DNA of 51,156 nucleotides from JAIQFL01 sp035295745. GTDB lineage: Bacteria > Acidobacteriota > Terriglobia > Bryobacterales > Bryobacteraceae. This document shows, piece after piece, positions 8,640 through 18,433 of this stretch; positions within the stretch are counted from its first letter, which is position 1; each line of letters begins with the position of its first letter. The position numbers were made by a program, and so were the translations under genes. Under the pieces are notes generated by a model that made no database searches, was not told the DNA's origin, and was given only the letters and a program-made list of their open reading frames with translations. Location: positions 1-51,156 of the forward strand of contig DATGIL010000062.1 of NCBI GenBank assembly GCA_035295745.1, in the 5' to 3' direction.

Positions 8640-8938
8640 CTCTTCTCCTCGGCTGGCCGCCGCTTGAACATCTTCAGCATGCGGTCGGTGATCAGGAATC
8701 CGCTCACGATATTGGTCACCGCTGCTGTAATCGCAACGAACCCGAGCACCTTACTCAGCGTCGTCGCCTCATCATTGCTGATGATCAGAATCGCGCCCAC
8801 CACCGAAATCGCCGAAATCGCATTGGTGAGCGACATCAGCGGCGTGTGCAACAGCGGAGAAACCTTGCGGATCACTTCGAGGCCGACGAAAGTCGCCAGC
8901 ATGAAAACGTAAAGTCCGATTTCCAGACTCGTAGGCAT
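8636..8938 (-). CDS. pntAB: NAD(P) transhydrogenase subunit alpha, membrane part
   Basis: A 100-aa membrane segment corresponding to the C-terminal part of PntA in enzymes where the alpha subunit is split. It has about three hydrophobic helices, including the characteristic HTPLMSLTNAISAISVVGA stretch that lines the proton channel. The ATG at 8938 is preferred: GAGAGGAG lies 5 nt upstream, while the longer frame needs a TTG at 8953 overlapping the preceding stop. It follows pntAA by 11 bp and overlaps pntB by 4 bp. Confidence 0.95.
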   Translation of the reverse strand: MPTSLEIGLYVFMLATFVGLEVIRKVSPLLHTPLMSLTNAISAISVVGAILIISNDEATTLSKVLGFVAITAAVTNIVSGFLITDRMLKMFKRRPAEEKR

Positions 8939-8949
8939 TCGCGCTCCTC

Positions 8950-10122
8950 TCAAACCGTCTGCGGCGCGGGTAACCCCATCAATTCCCGGACTCGGGGGTG
9001 CACTACCTCGCCCGCATGCGTCACCAGGGTCTCGCGGACAATCTCGTCCTCGCGATCGAGCGTGATCTTTCCGTCTTTGATGAGGTACTTCAGAAACGTC
9101 GCGATATTCTTCGCGTACATCTGGCTGGCATGATACGGAATCGTGGACGCCAGATTCACCGGCCCCAGGATGCGCACCCCGCCCTCCTCCACCGTCTGTC
9201 CGGGCTGCGTCAGTTCGCAGTTGCCTCCCCGCTCCGCCGCGATATCCACAATCAGCGAACCGGGAGCCATGTGGCTGACCATCTCGCGCGTGATCAGGAC
9301 CGGCGCCTTCTTTCCCGGGACCGCTGCGGTCGTGATCACCACGTGCTGTTCGGCCAGCACGCCCGCCATCAGCTCGCGCTGCCGCCGATAGAACTCCTCG
9401 CCCATCGCTTTGGCGTAGCCGCCCTTATCCTCAGCCGCCGCGCCGCCGACGTCGAGCACCACGAACCGCGCGCCCAAGCTCTCCACCTGCTCCTTCACCG
9501 CCGCGCGAATGTCGTAGCCGCTGACCACCGCGCCCAGCCGCCGCGCCGTCGCGATCGCCTGCAACCCCGCGACCCCCGCCCCGATCACCAGGACTCGTGC
9601 TGGCGCCACCGTTCCCGCCGCTGTCATCAGCATGGGAAACATCCGCGGCAAGGAGTCGGCCGCCAGCAGCACGGCTTTGTAGCCCGCGACTGTCGCCATC
9701 GAGGAAAGCGCATCCATGCTCTGCGCCCGCGTGATGCGCGGCATGAGTTCCATGGCCAGGAACGAGACGCCGCGATCGGCCAGACTCCGCGCGGCCTCTA
9801 TCGCCGTCAACGGCTCTCCGAACCCGATTACCGTTTGCCCTCGGTGGAACAGCGCCAGATCAGCGCTTCCGGTTTCCGGGTTAGCGCCAGGACTGCGCAC
9901 TTGTAACACGACGTCCGCGCTACCCAGGACCTCCTGCCGGCGGGCGAAACGAACTCCCTTTTGCGCGTACTCAGAGTCGGGATAGCCGGCATCCTGGCCA
10001 GCCCCTGCCTCCATGGTGAACTCCGCGCCCGTTTTGGCAAGAACCGACAGAGCGCCCGGAACTAATGCTACGCGCCGCTCGCCCGGCGCCACTTCCGAGA
10101 CAATGCCTACTTGGATGCCCAC
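8950..10122 (-). CDS. pntAA: NAD(P) transhydrogenase subunit alpha, NAD-binding part
   Basis: A 390-aa soluble domain I of the transhydrogenase, related to alanine dehydrogenase. The N-terminus GERRVALVPGA and the Rossmann motif VLVIGAGVAGLQAIATARRLGA (about residues 185-206) are typical. The RQD-loop region that contacts domain III can be placed around the SGYDIRAAVKEQVESLGA block. The separate alpha-2 gene follows directly, which is the split three-gene arrangement. A 129-bp gap separates it from ndk upstream, so an internal promoter is possible, although the strand is the same. Confidence 0.96.
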   Translation of the reverse strand: MGIQVGIVSEVAPGERRVALVPGALSVLAKTGAEFTMEAGAGQDAGYPDSEYAQKGVRFARRQEVLGSADVVLQVRSPGANPETGSADLALFHRGQTVIGFGEPLTAIEAARSLADRGVSFLAMELMPRITRAQSMDALSSMATVAGYKAVLLAADSLPRMFPMLMTAAGTVAPARVLVIGAGVAGLQAIATARRLGAVVSGYDIRAAVKEQVESLGARFVVLDVGGAAAEDKGGYAKAMGEEFYRRQRELMAGVLAEQHVVITTAAVPGKKAPVLITREMVSHMAPGSLIVDIAAERGGNCELTQPGQTVEEGGVRILGPVNLASTIPYHASQMYAKNIATFLKYLIKDGKITLDREDEIVRETLVTHAGEVVHPRVRELMGLPAPQTV

Positions 10123-10251
10123 GTTCTCCTGACCTACCTTCAGACGACGACCACAGAATCACCGCCGTTACGCGGAAGGCGCCGGGGCCCGCTGAGTTTG
10201 CAGAGTTTTCGTCTTTCCCGGCGTCCTCGCGTCTCGGCGGTAGGAATGCGC

Positions 10252-10667
10252 CTAGATCAAGTCCGCTGTACTGAAGAAAAACCGCAGCTCGACCTCCGCC
10301 GTCTCCGGCGCGTCTGAGCCGTGAATACAATTCCGCTCAATATTTTCCGCGAAGCGCTTTCGAACCGTGCCTTCCGCTGCATTTGCCGGATTCGTCGCGC
10401 CCATCACTTCGCGCAATTTTTTGATCGCATCTTCGCGTTCCAGGGCCATCACAATGATCGGCCCTTCCGTCATGAACTTCACCAGCCCGGCGAAAAACGG
10501 CCTCTGGGAGTGTACAGCGTAGAAGCCCTGCGCCTGCGCCTCCGTAAGGCGCGTCATGCGCAGCCCCAGCACTCTGAAGCCGGCCTGCTGGATCATGCTC
10601 AGAATCTCACCAGCTTGCCCCGCGGCCACGGCATCGGGCTTGATAATCGAAAACGTCCGTTCCAAAC

Positions 10668-10671
<4 letters not shown>
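10252..10671 (-). CDS. ndk: Nucleoside diphosphate kinase
   Basis: A 139-aa enzyme that transfers the gamma-phosphate of ATP to nucleoside diphosphates through a phospho-histidine. The active-site block NCIHGSD places the catalytic His at residue 117. The substrate-binding start ERTFSIIKPDAV and the block ATNPANAAEGTVRKRFAENI are canonical. The length is normal. Its ATG overlaps the sucD stop by 4 bp (ATGA), so it is translationally coupled to succinyl-CoA synthetase, whose nucleotide product NDK can re-equilibrate. Confidence 0.98.
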
Positions 10672-11534
<863 letters not shown>

Positions 11535-11569
11535 GTTTTCCTCAAAAGGCGGTCAATGACCGGCCCCGA

Positions 11570-12727
11570 TTACGCAGCCAGCTTGACCACTTTCTCGGCC
11601 GCATCGCGCATATCCGCGCCCACCGTAAAGTTCAGACCCGACTCCACCAGAATCTTGCGCCCCAATTCGACATTGGTGCCTTCCATGCGCACCACAATCG
11701 GCACTTGGATGTTTAAATCGCGAGCCGCTCCCACCACGCCGTTCGCTAGTGTGTCGCAGCGCAGAATGCCGCCGAAAATATTGATCAACACCGCTTTGAC
11801 ATTGTGGTCCGAGAGCAGAATGCGAAACGCGTTCTTCACCTGCTCCGCGCTCGCGCCGCCGCCCACATCCAGAAAATTCGCGGGACTTCCACCGGCGTAC
11901 TTAATGATGTCCATTGTGGACATCGCCAAGCCGGCGCCATTCACCATACAGCCCACGGTGCCGTCGAGCTTGATGTAATTCAAGCCGAACTTGGATGCTT
12001 CGACTTCCAGGGGATCCTCCTCGTTGATGTCGCGCAGTTCCAGCAATTCCTTGTGGCGATAGAGCGCGTTGTCGTCGAAGTTGATCTTGGCGTCGAGCGC
12101 GTAAACCTTGCCGTCTTTCGTGAGAATGAAGGGATTGATCTCCGCCAGGGACATATCCATCGCGGTGTACGCCTTGGCGAGCGCCCCCATCGCCGCAGCC
12201 GCGCCATTCACGCTCGCCGCCGGGATCCCGATCCCGAACGCCAGCTTGCGCGCCTGGTATGGAGACAGCCCGAACCCAGGCTCCAGCGTTTCCTTTAAGA
12301 TCAACTCGGGCGTCTTCGCCGCGACTTCTTCGATCTCCATACCGCCCGCCGCCGACGCCATAAACACCGGCTTGCCCTGCACGCGATCGAGCACAATGCC
12401 CAGGTACAATTCGCGTTCGATGGGCAGCGTCTCTTCAATCAGCAGGCGCTGAACAATGCGGCCCTCGGGACCCGTCTGGTGCGTCACCAGTTTCATGCCC
12501 ATCATCTTGCCCGCAATCGCAGCGGCCTCGGCAGCATCCTTCGCTACCTTCACGCCGCCACCCTTGCCGCGTCCGCCGGCATGAATCTGGGACTTCACCA
12601 CCACGCTTCCACCGATCTTTTTGGCTGCGGCCTCAGCTTCATCGGCGGAGAAAGCAACCTCTCCGCGCGGCACAGGAACGTGGTATTGGGCCAATATGGC
12701 CTTAGCCTGATACTCGTGTATTTTCAT
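11570..12727 (-). CDS. sucC: Succinyl-CoA synthetase subunit beta
   Basis: A 385-aa beta subunit with an N-terminal ATP-grasp domain (MKIHEYQAKAILAQYHVPVP, then KSQIHAGGRGKGGGVKVA) and the C-terminal domain containing NGAGLAMSTMDIIKYAGGSPANFLDVGGGA. The length is normal. It is the first gene of the minus-strand operon and is divergent from trpD across 49 bp. A TTGGAA-N16-TACTAG pair in that gap, read on the minus strand, is a plausible promoter. Confidence 0.98.
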   Translation of the reverse strand: MKIHEYQAKAILAQYHVPVPRGEVAFSADEAEAAAKKIGGSVVVKSQIHAGGRGKGGGVKVAKDAAEAAAIAGKMMGMKLVTHQTGPEGRIVQRLLIEETLPIERELYLGIVLDRVQGKPVFMASAAGGMEIEEVAAKTPELILKETLEPGFGLSPYQARKLAFGIGIPAASVNGAAAAMGALAKAYTAMDMSLAEINPFILTKDGKVYALDAKINFDDNALYRHKELLELRDINEEDPLEVEASKFGLNYIKLDGTVGCMVNGAGLAMSTMDIIKYAGGSPANFLDVGGGASAEQVKNAFRILLSDHNVKAVLINIFGGILRCDTLANGVVGAARDLNIQVPIVVRMEGTNVELGRKILVESGLNFTVGADMRDAAEKVVKLAA

Positions 12728-12776
12728 GGAATTCCGCTTGTGCTAGTATGGCGAGAGTTCAAAATTCCAATATATC

Positions 12777-13802
12777 ATGTCCCTTTTACCCTACCTGGAG
12801 CGGGTTGTCGAGCGGGAGGATTTAACTGCCGCGGCCGCGCAGACCGCCATGCTCGCCATCCTGAAAGGGGAGGCCACGCCGGCACTCATCGCCGCCTTCT
12901 TGATGGCCTTACGGATGAAGGGCGAGACGGTCGATGAACTGGTCGGGTTCGCGCGCGCCATGCGCGAGATGGCCACGCCAGTCGATACGGGACTGAGCAA
13001 CGCAACTCTGCTCGACACTTGCGGTACCGGCGGTGGTGGTCCGTGCACCTTCAACATATCGACCCTGGTGGCGTTCGTCGTGGCCGGCGCCGGCATACGC
13101 GTCGCCAAGCATGGCAATCGCTCCAATTCCACGGCTTGCGGAAGCGCCGATCTGCTGGAAATGATGGGCGTCGATATCGCCTTTGAAGCGGAGCAGGCCG
13201 CACGTGCGATTCGCGAGGTCGGAATCGGCTTCCTCTTCGCTCCGGAAGTGCATAGCGCCATGAAGTACGCCCAACCCGTGCGTCGCGAGCTCAAAATGCG
13301 CACCGTCTTCAACTTGCTGGGTCCGCTGACCAATCCCGCGGGAGCAACCTCGCAACTCGTCGGTGCCCCCTCGCCTAAAGCGGCGGAGTTGATGGCCGGT
13401 GCATTGGCCGCGCTCGGTCTGCGTCACGGCTTCGTGGTACACGGCTCCGACGGCATGGACGAGATTACTACCACTGGCCCGACTCTCGCTTTCGAAGTTC
13501 ATGACGGAACCGTGGAGCAGCGCGAATTAGAGCCCTCCGACTTCGGCGTCCGCACCGCCGCCCCCGCCCATTTGCTCGGTGGCGATAAGGCGCGCAATCT
13601 CGAAATCGCCAAGTCGGTCTTGACCGGCGAGCGCGGCCCCTGCCGCGACATCGTTCTCGCCAATGCCGCCGCTGCCATGTTCGTAGCGGGAAAAGTGGAG
13701 ACTCTCCTTGAAGGAGTTGCGGTAGCGGTGGTCTCGATCGATAGCGGCGCCGCTCGCGGTAAGGTAGAAGCACTGGCCGACTTCACCCACGCCGGCCGGT
13801 AG
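12777..13802 (+). CDS. trpD: Anthranilate phosphoribosyltransferase
   Basis: A 341-aa enzyme that joins anthranilate to PRPP in tryptophan synthesis. The PRPP-binding motif DTCGTGGGG and the following FNISTLVAFVVAGAGIRVAKHGNRS block are exact family signatures; NLLGPLTNPA is also present. The start is ATG at 12777 with no clear ribosome site upstream. No other trp gene is in the window, so trpD is isolated here. It is divergent from sucC. Confidence 0.97.
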   Translation: MSLLPYLERVVEREDLTAAAAQTAMLAILKGEATPALIAAFLMALRMKGETVDELVGFARAMREMATPVDTGLSNATLLDTCGTGGGGPCTFNISTLVAFVVAGAGIRVAKHGNRSNSTACGSADLLEMMGVDIAFEAEQAARAIREVGIGFLFAPEVHSAMKYAQPVRRELKMRTVFNLLGPLTNPAGATSQLVGAPSPKAAELMAGALAALGLRHGFVVHGSDGMDEITTTGPTLAFEVHDGTVEQRELEPSDFGVRTAAPAHLLGGDKARNLEIAKSVLTGERGPCRDIVLANAAAAMFVAGKVETLLEGVAVAVVSIDSGAARGKVEALADFTHAGR

Positions 13803-13804
13803 TA

Positions 13805-13852
13805 CGTGGCGCAAGACTCTTCTTCCGTCGACACTCCTGCTCGACCCTTTCG
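13805..13852. repeat. Dispersed double-hairpin repeat, copy 2 (degenerate)
   Basis: The sequence begins GTGGCGCAAG like copies 1 and 3. The first hairpin has shrunk to AAGA-CTCT-TCTT. The second keeps GTCGA and TCGAC arms around a CACTCCTGC loop. The arms differ from the other copies yet still pair. It starts 2 bp after the trpD stop, so it would be in the trpD 3' untranslated region. The remaining bases to 13929 show nothing recognisable. Confidence 0.75.
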
Positions 13853-13929
13853 GCCGAGTCATTTGTACGAACTGATTCACACACGCCTCCATCATTTGAC
13901 TTTCTGCCCTCCTCGCGCATCTCACAATA

Positions 13930-16350
13930 GTGACCCGATTTCTGATGGGAGCGTTGTGTCTATCCGCGGCAGCGCTAGCGTCCACCCCCACGCCGGTGGT
14001 GTGTGCCGGCGGGACGTCGCTTGCCACCTTTCAACTTCTGGTTCGCCCATTTTCCCCAGGCGCGCCTTTGTCCTTGAAGTCCGTGGCAGAGATTCACGGA
14101 GGCTCAGTGCTCATCTGGAGCCCTTCCCACCTTTTCCCGATGCCCTCGCACAACGCGGAGATCGCCGCCGTTCTCGTCCCTGCGCACGAAAGCGATGTGA
14201 TCCTCACGTTGGAACCACGCAAGGCCGAGACTCGCACCGAGTGGCAACTGCCGGAACGCCCTCAAGTCATCGCCCTCATCTACGGCCCCCAAGGTCTAAG
14301 CGAAGGCAAGATCAATTCGCTCGTCACCCACAATCGCGAACTCCTCAAACAACTGGCCGACTACGCCGAGCAGAGTTCGCAGGTCGAGGCGCTGATTCAG
14401 GACCTCTCGAATGCCGAACAGGCGGGCGCCCATCCTGACGCTGTATTTCAGGGAATCTCCGCCAGGTACGGCGTCACGCCGCAGAAATTGAGCACCGCGC
14501 AGGGCTCCGACAATCAGGCCGCGCTGCTTCTGAAAGCGGTCCTCCCTTCGGTGAGCGCCTACGACCCTCTGGCCGCGCAAAATTCGCAGGTACAGCAATC
14601 CGGCGGCCTGGCCGCCTCAGTGGCCGGGCTCTTCTTCGGCAATCCGGTAGCCCTGGCCGCTGGTGGCGCCGCGCTGTTTTCCAATCTGAAAACAGTAATG
14701 TTCCCGAACACCGAGTTCCGCTCGGCCTTCGCGCAGAGCGCTGAGAAGGACGCGCTGATGTTCTGCACGAAAAATCCCGCTCCCAAAGCTAAGACCCGTA
14801 TCGCCTACCTGTGGGCCTATCGCGTTCCCGAGATTCACAAGCCCGTCCTCACGTTCGTGGGAACGCCTTACCTGCCTCTCGCCGCGAAGTCTCCGCTTCC
14901 CGTCAAGATCGCCGACGGATTTGCAGCCAAAGATCTGGCACTGGCGCGAGACTGGCGCGTCACACCAGTCGCAGGCGGCCTGAGCATCCCCGTAACCATC
15001 CAGCAGACGCCCGCTGGCGCGCTCGAGCTCGACCTCTCGAAGGCCAAAGCCAATGCCGGCGAGTATCGCTTGTCCACCACTTGGGACTGGAGCGAGTTGA
15101 CGGTCGCCGGTACCCTTCACCTCCATCCCTTCGACGATTTCACGCACGTGATGCTCCCGCCCGAGGAGCGCGACAAGCTGATCGCCGGCAATAGCGACGG
15201 CGATGGCGATGTTTCCGTAGCGCTCGCCGGCGCCGATTTCGAGTTCCTCGAAAAAGTGCAGATCGAATCTTCCGCGCGCGGTGCCAAGCTCGCGGACGTC
15301 GACTTTCATCTCCCGTTGGGGAAGCGGGCCGGTCCACAAAGTTCCGTGATCTTGCGACTGGATACTGAAAAGCCAGGCGCCTACAAGCTTCTTCTCGCGC
15401 AGGCCGACGGTGTTTCCCACACCGTGCCCGTCGCCGTTCTGCCTCCCAATCCGCACCTGACCAATCTCCCAATCCGCCTGAATGTGCGCGAAACGCGCGC
15501 TCCGATTCACCTGGCGGGAACCGGGTTGGACCGCATCGAATCCGTCTCCTCCGATGCCGGCGACATCACCGGATCGCCGAGAGCCCAAGGCTGGTCGGGT
15601 GAGATCGTGCTCAAGGGCGAGCCGCCGCAAGGCCGAAAATTTTCTCTGTGTCTGAAAGTCAAAGGCCTCTCGAGCCCTGTGACCGTCCCCGACGCCCTGG
15701 AAATGGTGGGACCGCGCCCGCGCATCGTATCGGTGCAGAAGTCGCAAAGCGCCGACCAGGGCATCGAGGTTGCCAGCGACGAGCTGCCCGCGGGCACCGC
15801 CGCGGGGCTGGCACTCCGCGTGGACGATCTCGACCTGGCGAGTAAGCCGCGCCTGGAATTGAGTTGCGCCACCGGCGAGATGCGCCAGCCATTGACGCTC
15901 TCCCCGAGTGAGCCCCTGCACGGCGCCAGCCTCACTCTCGCCGGGCCCGGCGCCTTGTATCTATCCGTGGACCCGGGCATCGTAGGCTACGCTGGATGCC
16001 GCCTGACGGCCACCGTGATTGTCGAACCCGAAGGCCGATCCGCACCGTCCGTCTTGGGACGAGTGGTTCGTCTTCCCCGCGTTGACAAGTTCACGCTCAC
16101 GCCGGAAAAGGTGGGCGATTCCAGCTACACCGGTTTCCTGGAAGGCCGCGACCTGGACGTCATCGACAAGGTCGGCTGGGACGCGAAGAATGGCATCCCG
16201 GTTGGCTTCATTCCTGCCCCGATTCCCGGCGACTCCACCCGTCAGAAGCTGCAAATCGTGATGTCGTGGCCCGCCCCCGGTCCGCACGCGCCTTTGTATG
16301 TGTGGCTTCGTGGCGAACAGTCGGGACGCAAAGCGGCGGTCACTTACTAA
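13930..16350 (+). CDS. Large exported protein, unrecognised
   Basis: An 806-aa protein with a short hydrophobic signal region at residues 1-18 (MTRFLMGALCLSAAALAS). I do not recognise a family. Residues about 120-290 include an Ala/Gln-rich helical part and a hydrophobic Gly/Ala segment (GGLAASVAGLFFGNPVALAAGGAALF, about 219-245) that could be a membrane or hinge segment. From about residue 300 to the end the protein reads as successive beta-rich Ig-like or carbohydrate-module-like domains. The start is GTG at 13930; an in-frame ATG at 13945 is the alternative. It is single-copy here, with no partner on the same strand. Confidence 0.75.
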   Translation: MTRFLMGALCLSAAALASTPTPVVCAGGTSLATFQLLVRPFSPGAPLSLKSVAEIHGGSVLIWSPSHLFPMPSHNAEIAAVLVPAHESDVILTLEPRKAETRTEWQLPERPQVIALIYGPQGLSEGKINSLVTHNRELLKQLADYAEQSSQVEALIQDLSNAEQAGAHPDAVFQGISARYGVTPQKLSTAQGSDNQAALLLKAVLPSVSAYDPLAAQNSQVQQSGGLAASVAGLFFGNPVALAAGGAALFSNLKTVMFPNTEFRSAFAQSAEKDALMFCTKNPAPKAKTRIAYLWAYRVPEIHKPVLTFVGTPYLPLAAKSPLPVKIADGFAAKDLALARDWRVTPVAGGLSIPVTIQQTPAGALELDLSKAKANAGEYRLSTTWDWSELTVAGTLHLHPFDDFTHVMLPPEERDKLIAGNSDGDGDVSVALAGADFEFLEKVQIESSARGAKLADVDFHLPLGKRAGPQSSVILRLDTEKPGAYKLLLAQADGVSHTVPVAVLPPNPHLTNLPIRLNVRETRAPIHLAGTGLDRIESVSSDAGDITGSPRAQGWSGEIVLKGEPPQGRKFSLCLKVKGLSSPVTVPDALEMVGPRPRIVSVQKSQSADQGIEVASDELPAGTAAGLALRVDDLDLASKPRLELSCATGEMRQPLTLSPSEPLHGASLTLAGPGALYLSVDPGIVGYAGCRLTATVIVEPEGRSAPSVLGRVVRLPRVDKFTLTPEKVGDSSYTGFLEGRDLDVIDKVGWDAKNGIPVGFIPAPIPGDSTRQKLQIVMSWPAPGPHAPLYVWLRGEQSGRKAAVTY

Positions 16351-16364
16351 GGGGCCGCTGGCTA

Positions 16365-16535
16365 TTAGCCGTGTACCAGGTACATAAACCAGCCGCCCGC
16401 GACCACGCTCGCGATACAAACGAGAAACATGTACGCCGCCGCGTAGACCCGCTCGCGGCCGGTGCGACTGCCCGTCACCGCCCCGGCGCCTGCCACCAGC
16501 ACTGCCATCAACAAAGTGTATGCCGGATGCGACAT
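16365..16535 (-). CDS. 56-aa membrane protein
   Basis: A short frame starts at ATG 16535, which overlaps the stop of the upstream 134-aa gene by one base (TAATG), and ends with TAA at 16365. It encodes two hydrophobic helices (YTLLMAVLVAGAGAV and YMFLVCIASVVAGGWFMYLV) separated by a basic loop (SRTGRERV). Tight coupling to the preceding gene and a clean two-helix topology argue that it is real. Function unknown; it is the last gene of the padR-lepB operon. Confidence 0.7.
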   Translation of the reverse strand: MSHPAYTLLMAVLVAGAGAVTGSRTGRERVYAAAYMFLVCIASVVAGGWFMYLVHG

Positions 16536-16939
16536 TACTGCTCCGCCTTTCGCAACTCCCAGGCATCCGCAAGAGCGAGCACATTGAGAAGACCTGCCAT
16601 CACCAGCAGAATCGTCCCGTACTCATGCAATCGGCCTTGCACAAAGGTCTGTGAATAATCCAGGCAGCGCGCCAGCAGGTAGGGACCGCCCGCCAGCATC
16701 TTCACTAGAGTACCGGCCTGGGCCAGCAGACTCGTGAATCCATCCAGCCCGTGCAGTTCAGCATCCTGCGGCCAGAGCATCCCGCCTTGTAATGCCACTC
16801 CCGCCGCGAACGCGATTGTCACCAGCAACAGAAACAGCACGAATTGTTGTTTGCGTCCGATGAGCAGATACCCGCCGCCCGGCACCAGCCAGCCGGCAAT
16901 CGCCAGCGCAATCACCGGCACGGGTCGAGATTTTTTCAT
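16535..16939 (-). CDS. Small polytopic membrane protein of the lepB operon
   Basis: A 134-aa protein with three hydrophobic segments: VIALAIAGWLVPGGGYLLIG, QQFVLFLLLVTIAFAAGVAL, and a C-terminal YGTILLVMAGLLNVLALADAW. The WLVPGGGYLLIGRKQQ motif resembles the start of TM2/DUF6677-like small membrane proteins, a tentative match. The start at 16939 overlaps the lepB stop by 4 bp (ATGA); longer frames run inside lepB and are not credible. It is coupled downstream to the 56-aa membrane protein. A role next to signal peptidase is inferred from position only. Confidence 0.82.
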   Translation of the reverse strand: MKKSRPVPVIALAIAGWLVPGGGYLLIGRKQQFVLFLLLVTIAFAAGVALQGGMLWPQDAELHGLDGFTSLLAQAGTLVKMLAGGPYLLARCLDYSQTFVQGRLHEYGTILLVMAGLLNVLALADAWELRKAEQ

Positions 16940-17961
16940 TGCGTACCGCCCGTCTCCTGCGCCGCCTGCGAACGCGGCACCAGGAACATGCGATCCCACC
17001 GCGTCTTCGAAAAGAAGTGCAGCGTGACATCCAGAACATGCCCCACCGACCATTCCTGTAGTTCTTCCGTGGGCGCATCGTACGACCAATACACCACCAG
17101 GGGTTTGCCCACCACATACTCGCGAGGCACGAATCCCCACGACCGGCTGTCGGCCGAGTTGTCGCGATTGTCGCCCATCACGAATAGCTTGCCTGGCGGC
17201 ACCACCACTTCCCCGTTTCTGACATCATGCTCGAACATCGCCCGGCCTCGCGGCGTCGTAAAGGCGTCCGGCGCGATCGGGAAATCGTCCCGGTAAGGTT
17301 CTCGCACCGCGGAGATATGCTGCGTGTAGGGCTCTACCAACAACCGCCCGTTGCGCATCACCTGCTTGTTGATCAGGCGAATATGGTCGCCGGGCAAGCC
17401 CATCACGCGCTTCACGTAGGTCTCGCGCACATCTTCCGGATACGTAAACGCGACGATATCGCCGCGCCGTATCTCGCGATACGGCAGCAGATGCCTTCCC
17501 ACCGAGCCCGGATCGGCATACGCCATGCGATCCACCAGCATGTGGTCGCCGATGCGCAGCGTGGTCTCCATCGAACCGGTCGGGACGACGTAAGCTTGCA
17601 CCAGAGTGGTCGTTGCGAAGAGGTAGATCAGAATGGTCATCGCCCACTCGGCCACAAAGCCGCGCGGAGCACGCTTCCGCCCCGTCACCCACACCGAGCG
17701 CAAATGCCGCACCGCGCGCGGTGCGGCTTCCACGAGCGTGTCCGTGCCTTCGCGGAACGTGGTGGTCATCCAGTCCGCCGCACTGTGGATCGCGAATCGA
17801 AACAATCGCCGGCGCCCCTGCGTTCGAACCACGTAACTGCAGCGATCGCGGAATACCTGCTGCATCTCTCCGCCATATTGCAGGCGAAACTGGCGAGGAT
17901 AGGCGTAGAGCAGCAGCGAATAGACGTGACAGAACCATCGAACCAGAGCAGATGTAGACAT
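16936..17961 (-). CDS. lepB: Signal peptidase I with an extra N-terminal permease-prefix-like domain
   Basis: A 341-aa type I signal peptidase, which removes signal peptides at the outer face of the inner membrane. The membrane anchor is about residues 106-125. The catalytic Ser is in PTGSMETTL (Ser 130), the catalytic Lys in YVKRVMGLPGD (Lys 184), and box E is GDNRDNSADSR (263-273). Residues 1-90 are not part of normal LepB: the segment with LLLYAYPRQFRLQYGGEM resembles the short N-terminal domain that precedes acidobacterial orphan permeases (LYPxxFRxxYGDEM type). The start at 17961 overlaps the padR stop by one base. It is thus in the position that a permease normally takes behind a PadR gene. 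Confidence 0.93.
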   Translation of the reverse strand: MSTSALVRWFCHVYSLLLYAYPRQFRLQYGGEMQQVFRDRCSYVVRTQGRRRLFRFAIHSAADWMTTTFREGTDTLVEAAPRAVRHLRSVWVTGRKRAPRGFVAEWAMTILIYLFATTTLVQAYVVPTGSMETTLRIGDHMLVDRMAYADPGSVGRHLLPYREIRRGDIVAFTYPEDVRETYVKRVMGLPGDHIRLINKQVMRNGRLLVEPYTQHISAVREPYRDDFPIAPDAFTTPRGRAMFEHDVRNGEVVVPPGKLFVMGDNRDNSADSRSWGFVPREYVVGKPLVVYWSYDAPTEELQEWSVGHVLDVTLHFFSKTRWDRMFLVPRSQAAQETGGTQ

Positions 17962-18344
17962 TACGCTTTCCCTCCCGCCAGGTTGGGCTTGGCACGTTCG
18001 AGCAACCGTTTTGACCGGGCCGCGACCACCGCATTGGCCAGTCGCTGCGCCTCTGCTCTCACCACGCTCTGCCCCAGCGGCGTCATTCGATAATAACGGC
18101 GGCGCTGATCGTCCAGTTCCGGGTCCGGACGCTCCTCCGACTCCTCCACGAGACCTGCCGCGAGCATCCTCTTCAGGCATCCGTACAGCGTGCCTGGCCC
18201 GAGTTGCAGCGCGTCATCCGTCTGCCGCGCCACGTCCTGCATGATTCCGTATCCATGCCGCTCTTCATCCACAAGAGCGAGCAGGATGTGGAATACCGGA
18301 GGCGTGAGCGGAAGCAATTCCTGAGGCGATTGCGTCTTCGTCAT
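17961..18344 (-). CDS. PadR family transcriptional regulator 1
   Basis: A 127-aa winged-helix repressor-type regulator. PadR features are PPVFHILLALVDEERHGYGIM near the start, then GPGTLYGCLKRMLAAGLVEE and the wing DQRRRYYRMTPLGQ, followed by a dimerising C-terminal helix. It is the first gene of an operon with lepB. Its own promoter region carries an inverted repeat that overlaps the -10 box (see 18346-18392), consistent with autoregulation. The effector is unknown. Confidence 0.95.
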   Translation of the reverse strand: MTKTQSPQELLPLTPPVFHILLALVDEERHGYGIMQDVARQTDDALQLGPGTLYGCLKRMLAAGLVEESEERPDPELDDQRRRYYRMTPLGQSVVRAEAQRLANAVVAARSKRLLERAKPNLAGGKA

Positions 18345-18345
18345 A

Positions 18346-18392
18346 ATACATCCGTCACGGATATATTACGCGGAAACGCAGGGCAGTGTCAA
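18346..18392 (-). promoter_or_regulatory. padR-lepB promoter with overlapping palindromic operator
   Basis: Read on the minus strand there is TTGACA (18387-18392), an 18-bp spacer, and TAATAT (18363-18368). An inverted repeat at 18346-18366 has arms ATACATCCGT and ACGGATATAT around one central base. It covers the -10 box and probable start of transcription, ending one base from the ATG. PadR proteins usually repress by binding such dyads over their own promoters; that this is the PadR site is inference. Confidence 0.8.
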
Positions 18393-18433
18393 TGGGCACG
18401 AGTTCGCTATCGTATAAGCGAGGGGACATCGGC

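Noticed and set aside
10123..10251. Riboswitch or other RNA element between ndk and pntAA
   Set aside because: The gap is 129 bp and C/G-rich, but I could not recognise any conserved riboswitch core or strong hairpin.
13805..13852. Rho-independent terminator of trpD
   Set aside because: The hairpins belong to the dispersed repeat, are weak in this copy, and lack a T-tract beyond a short TTT.
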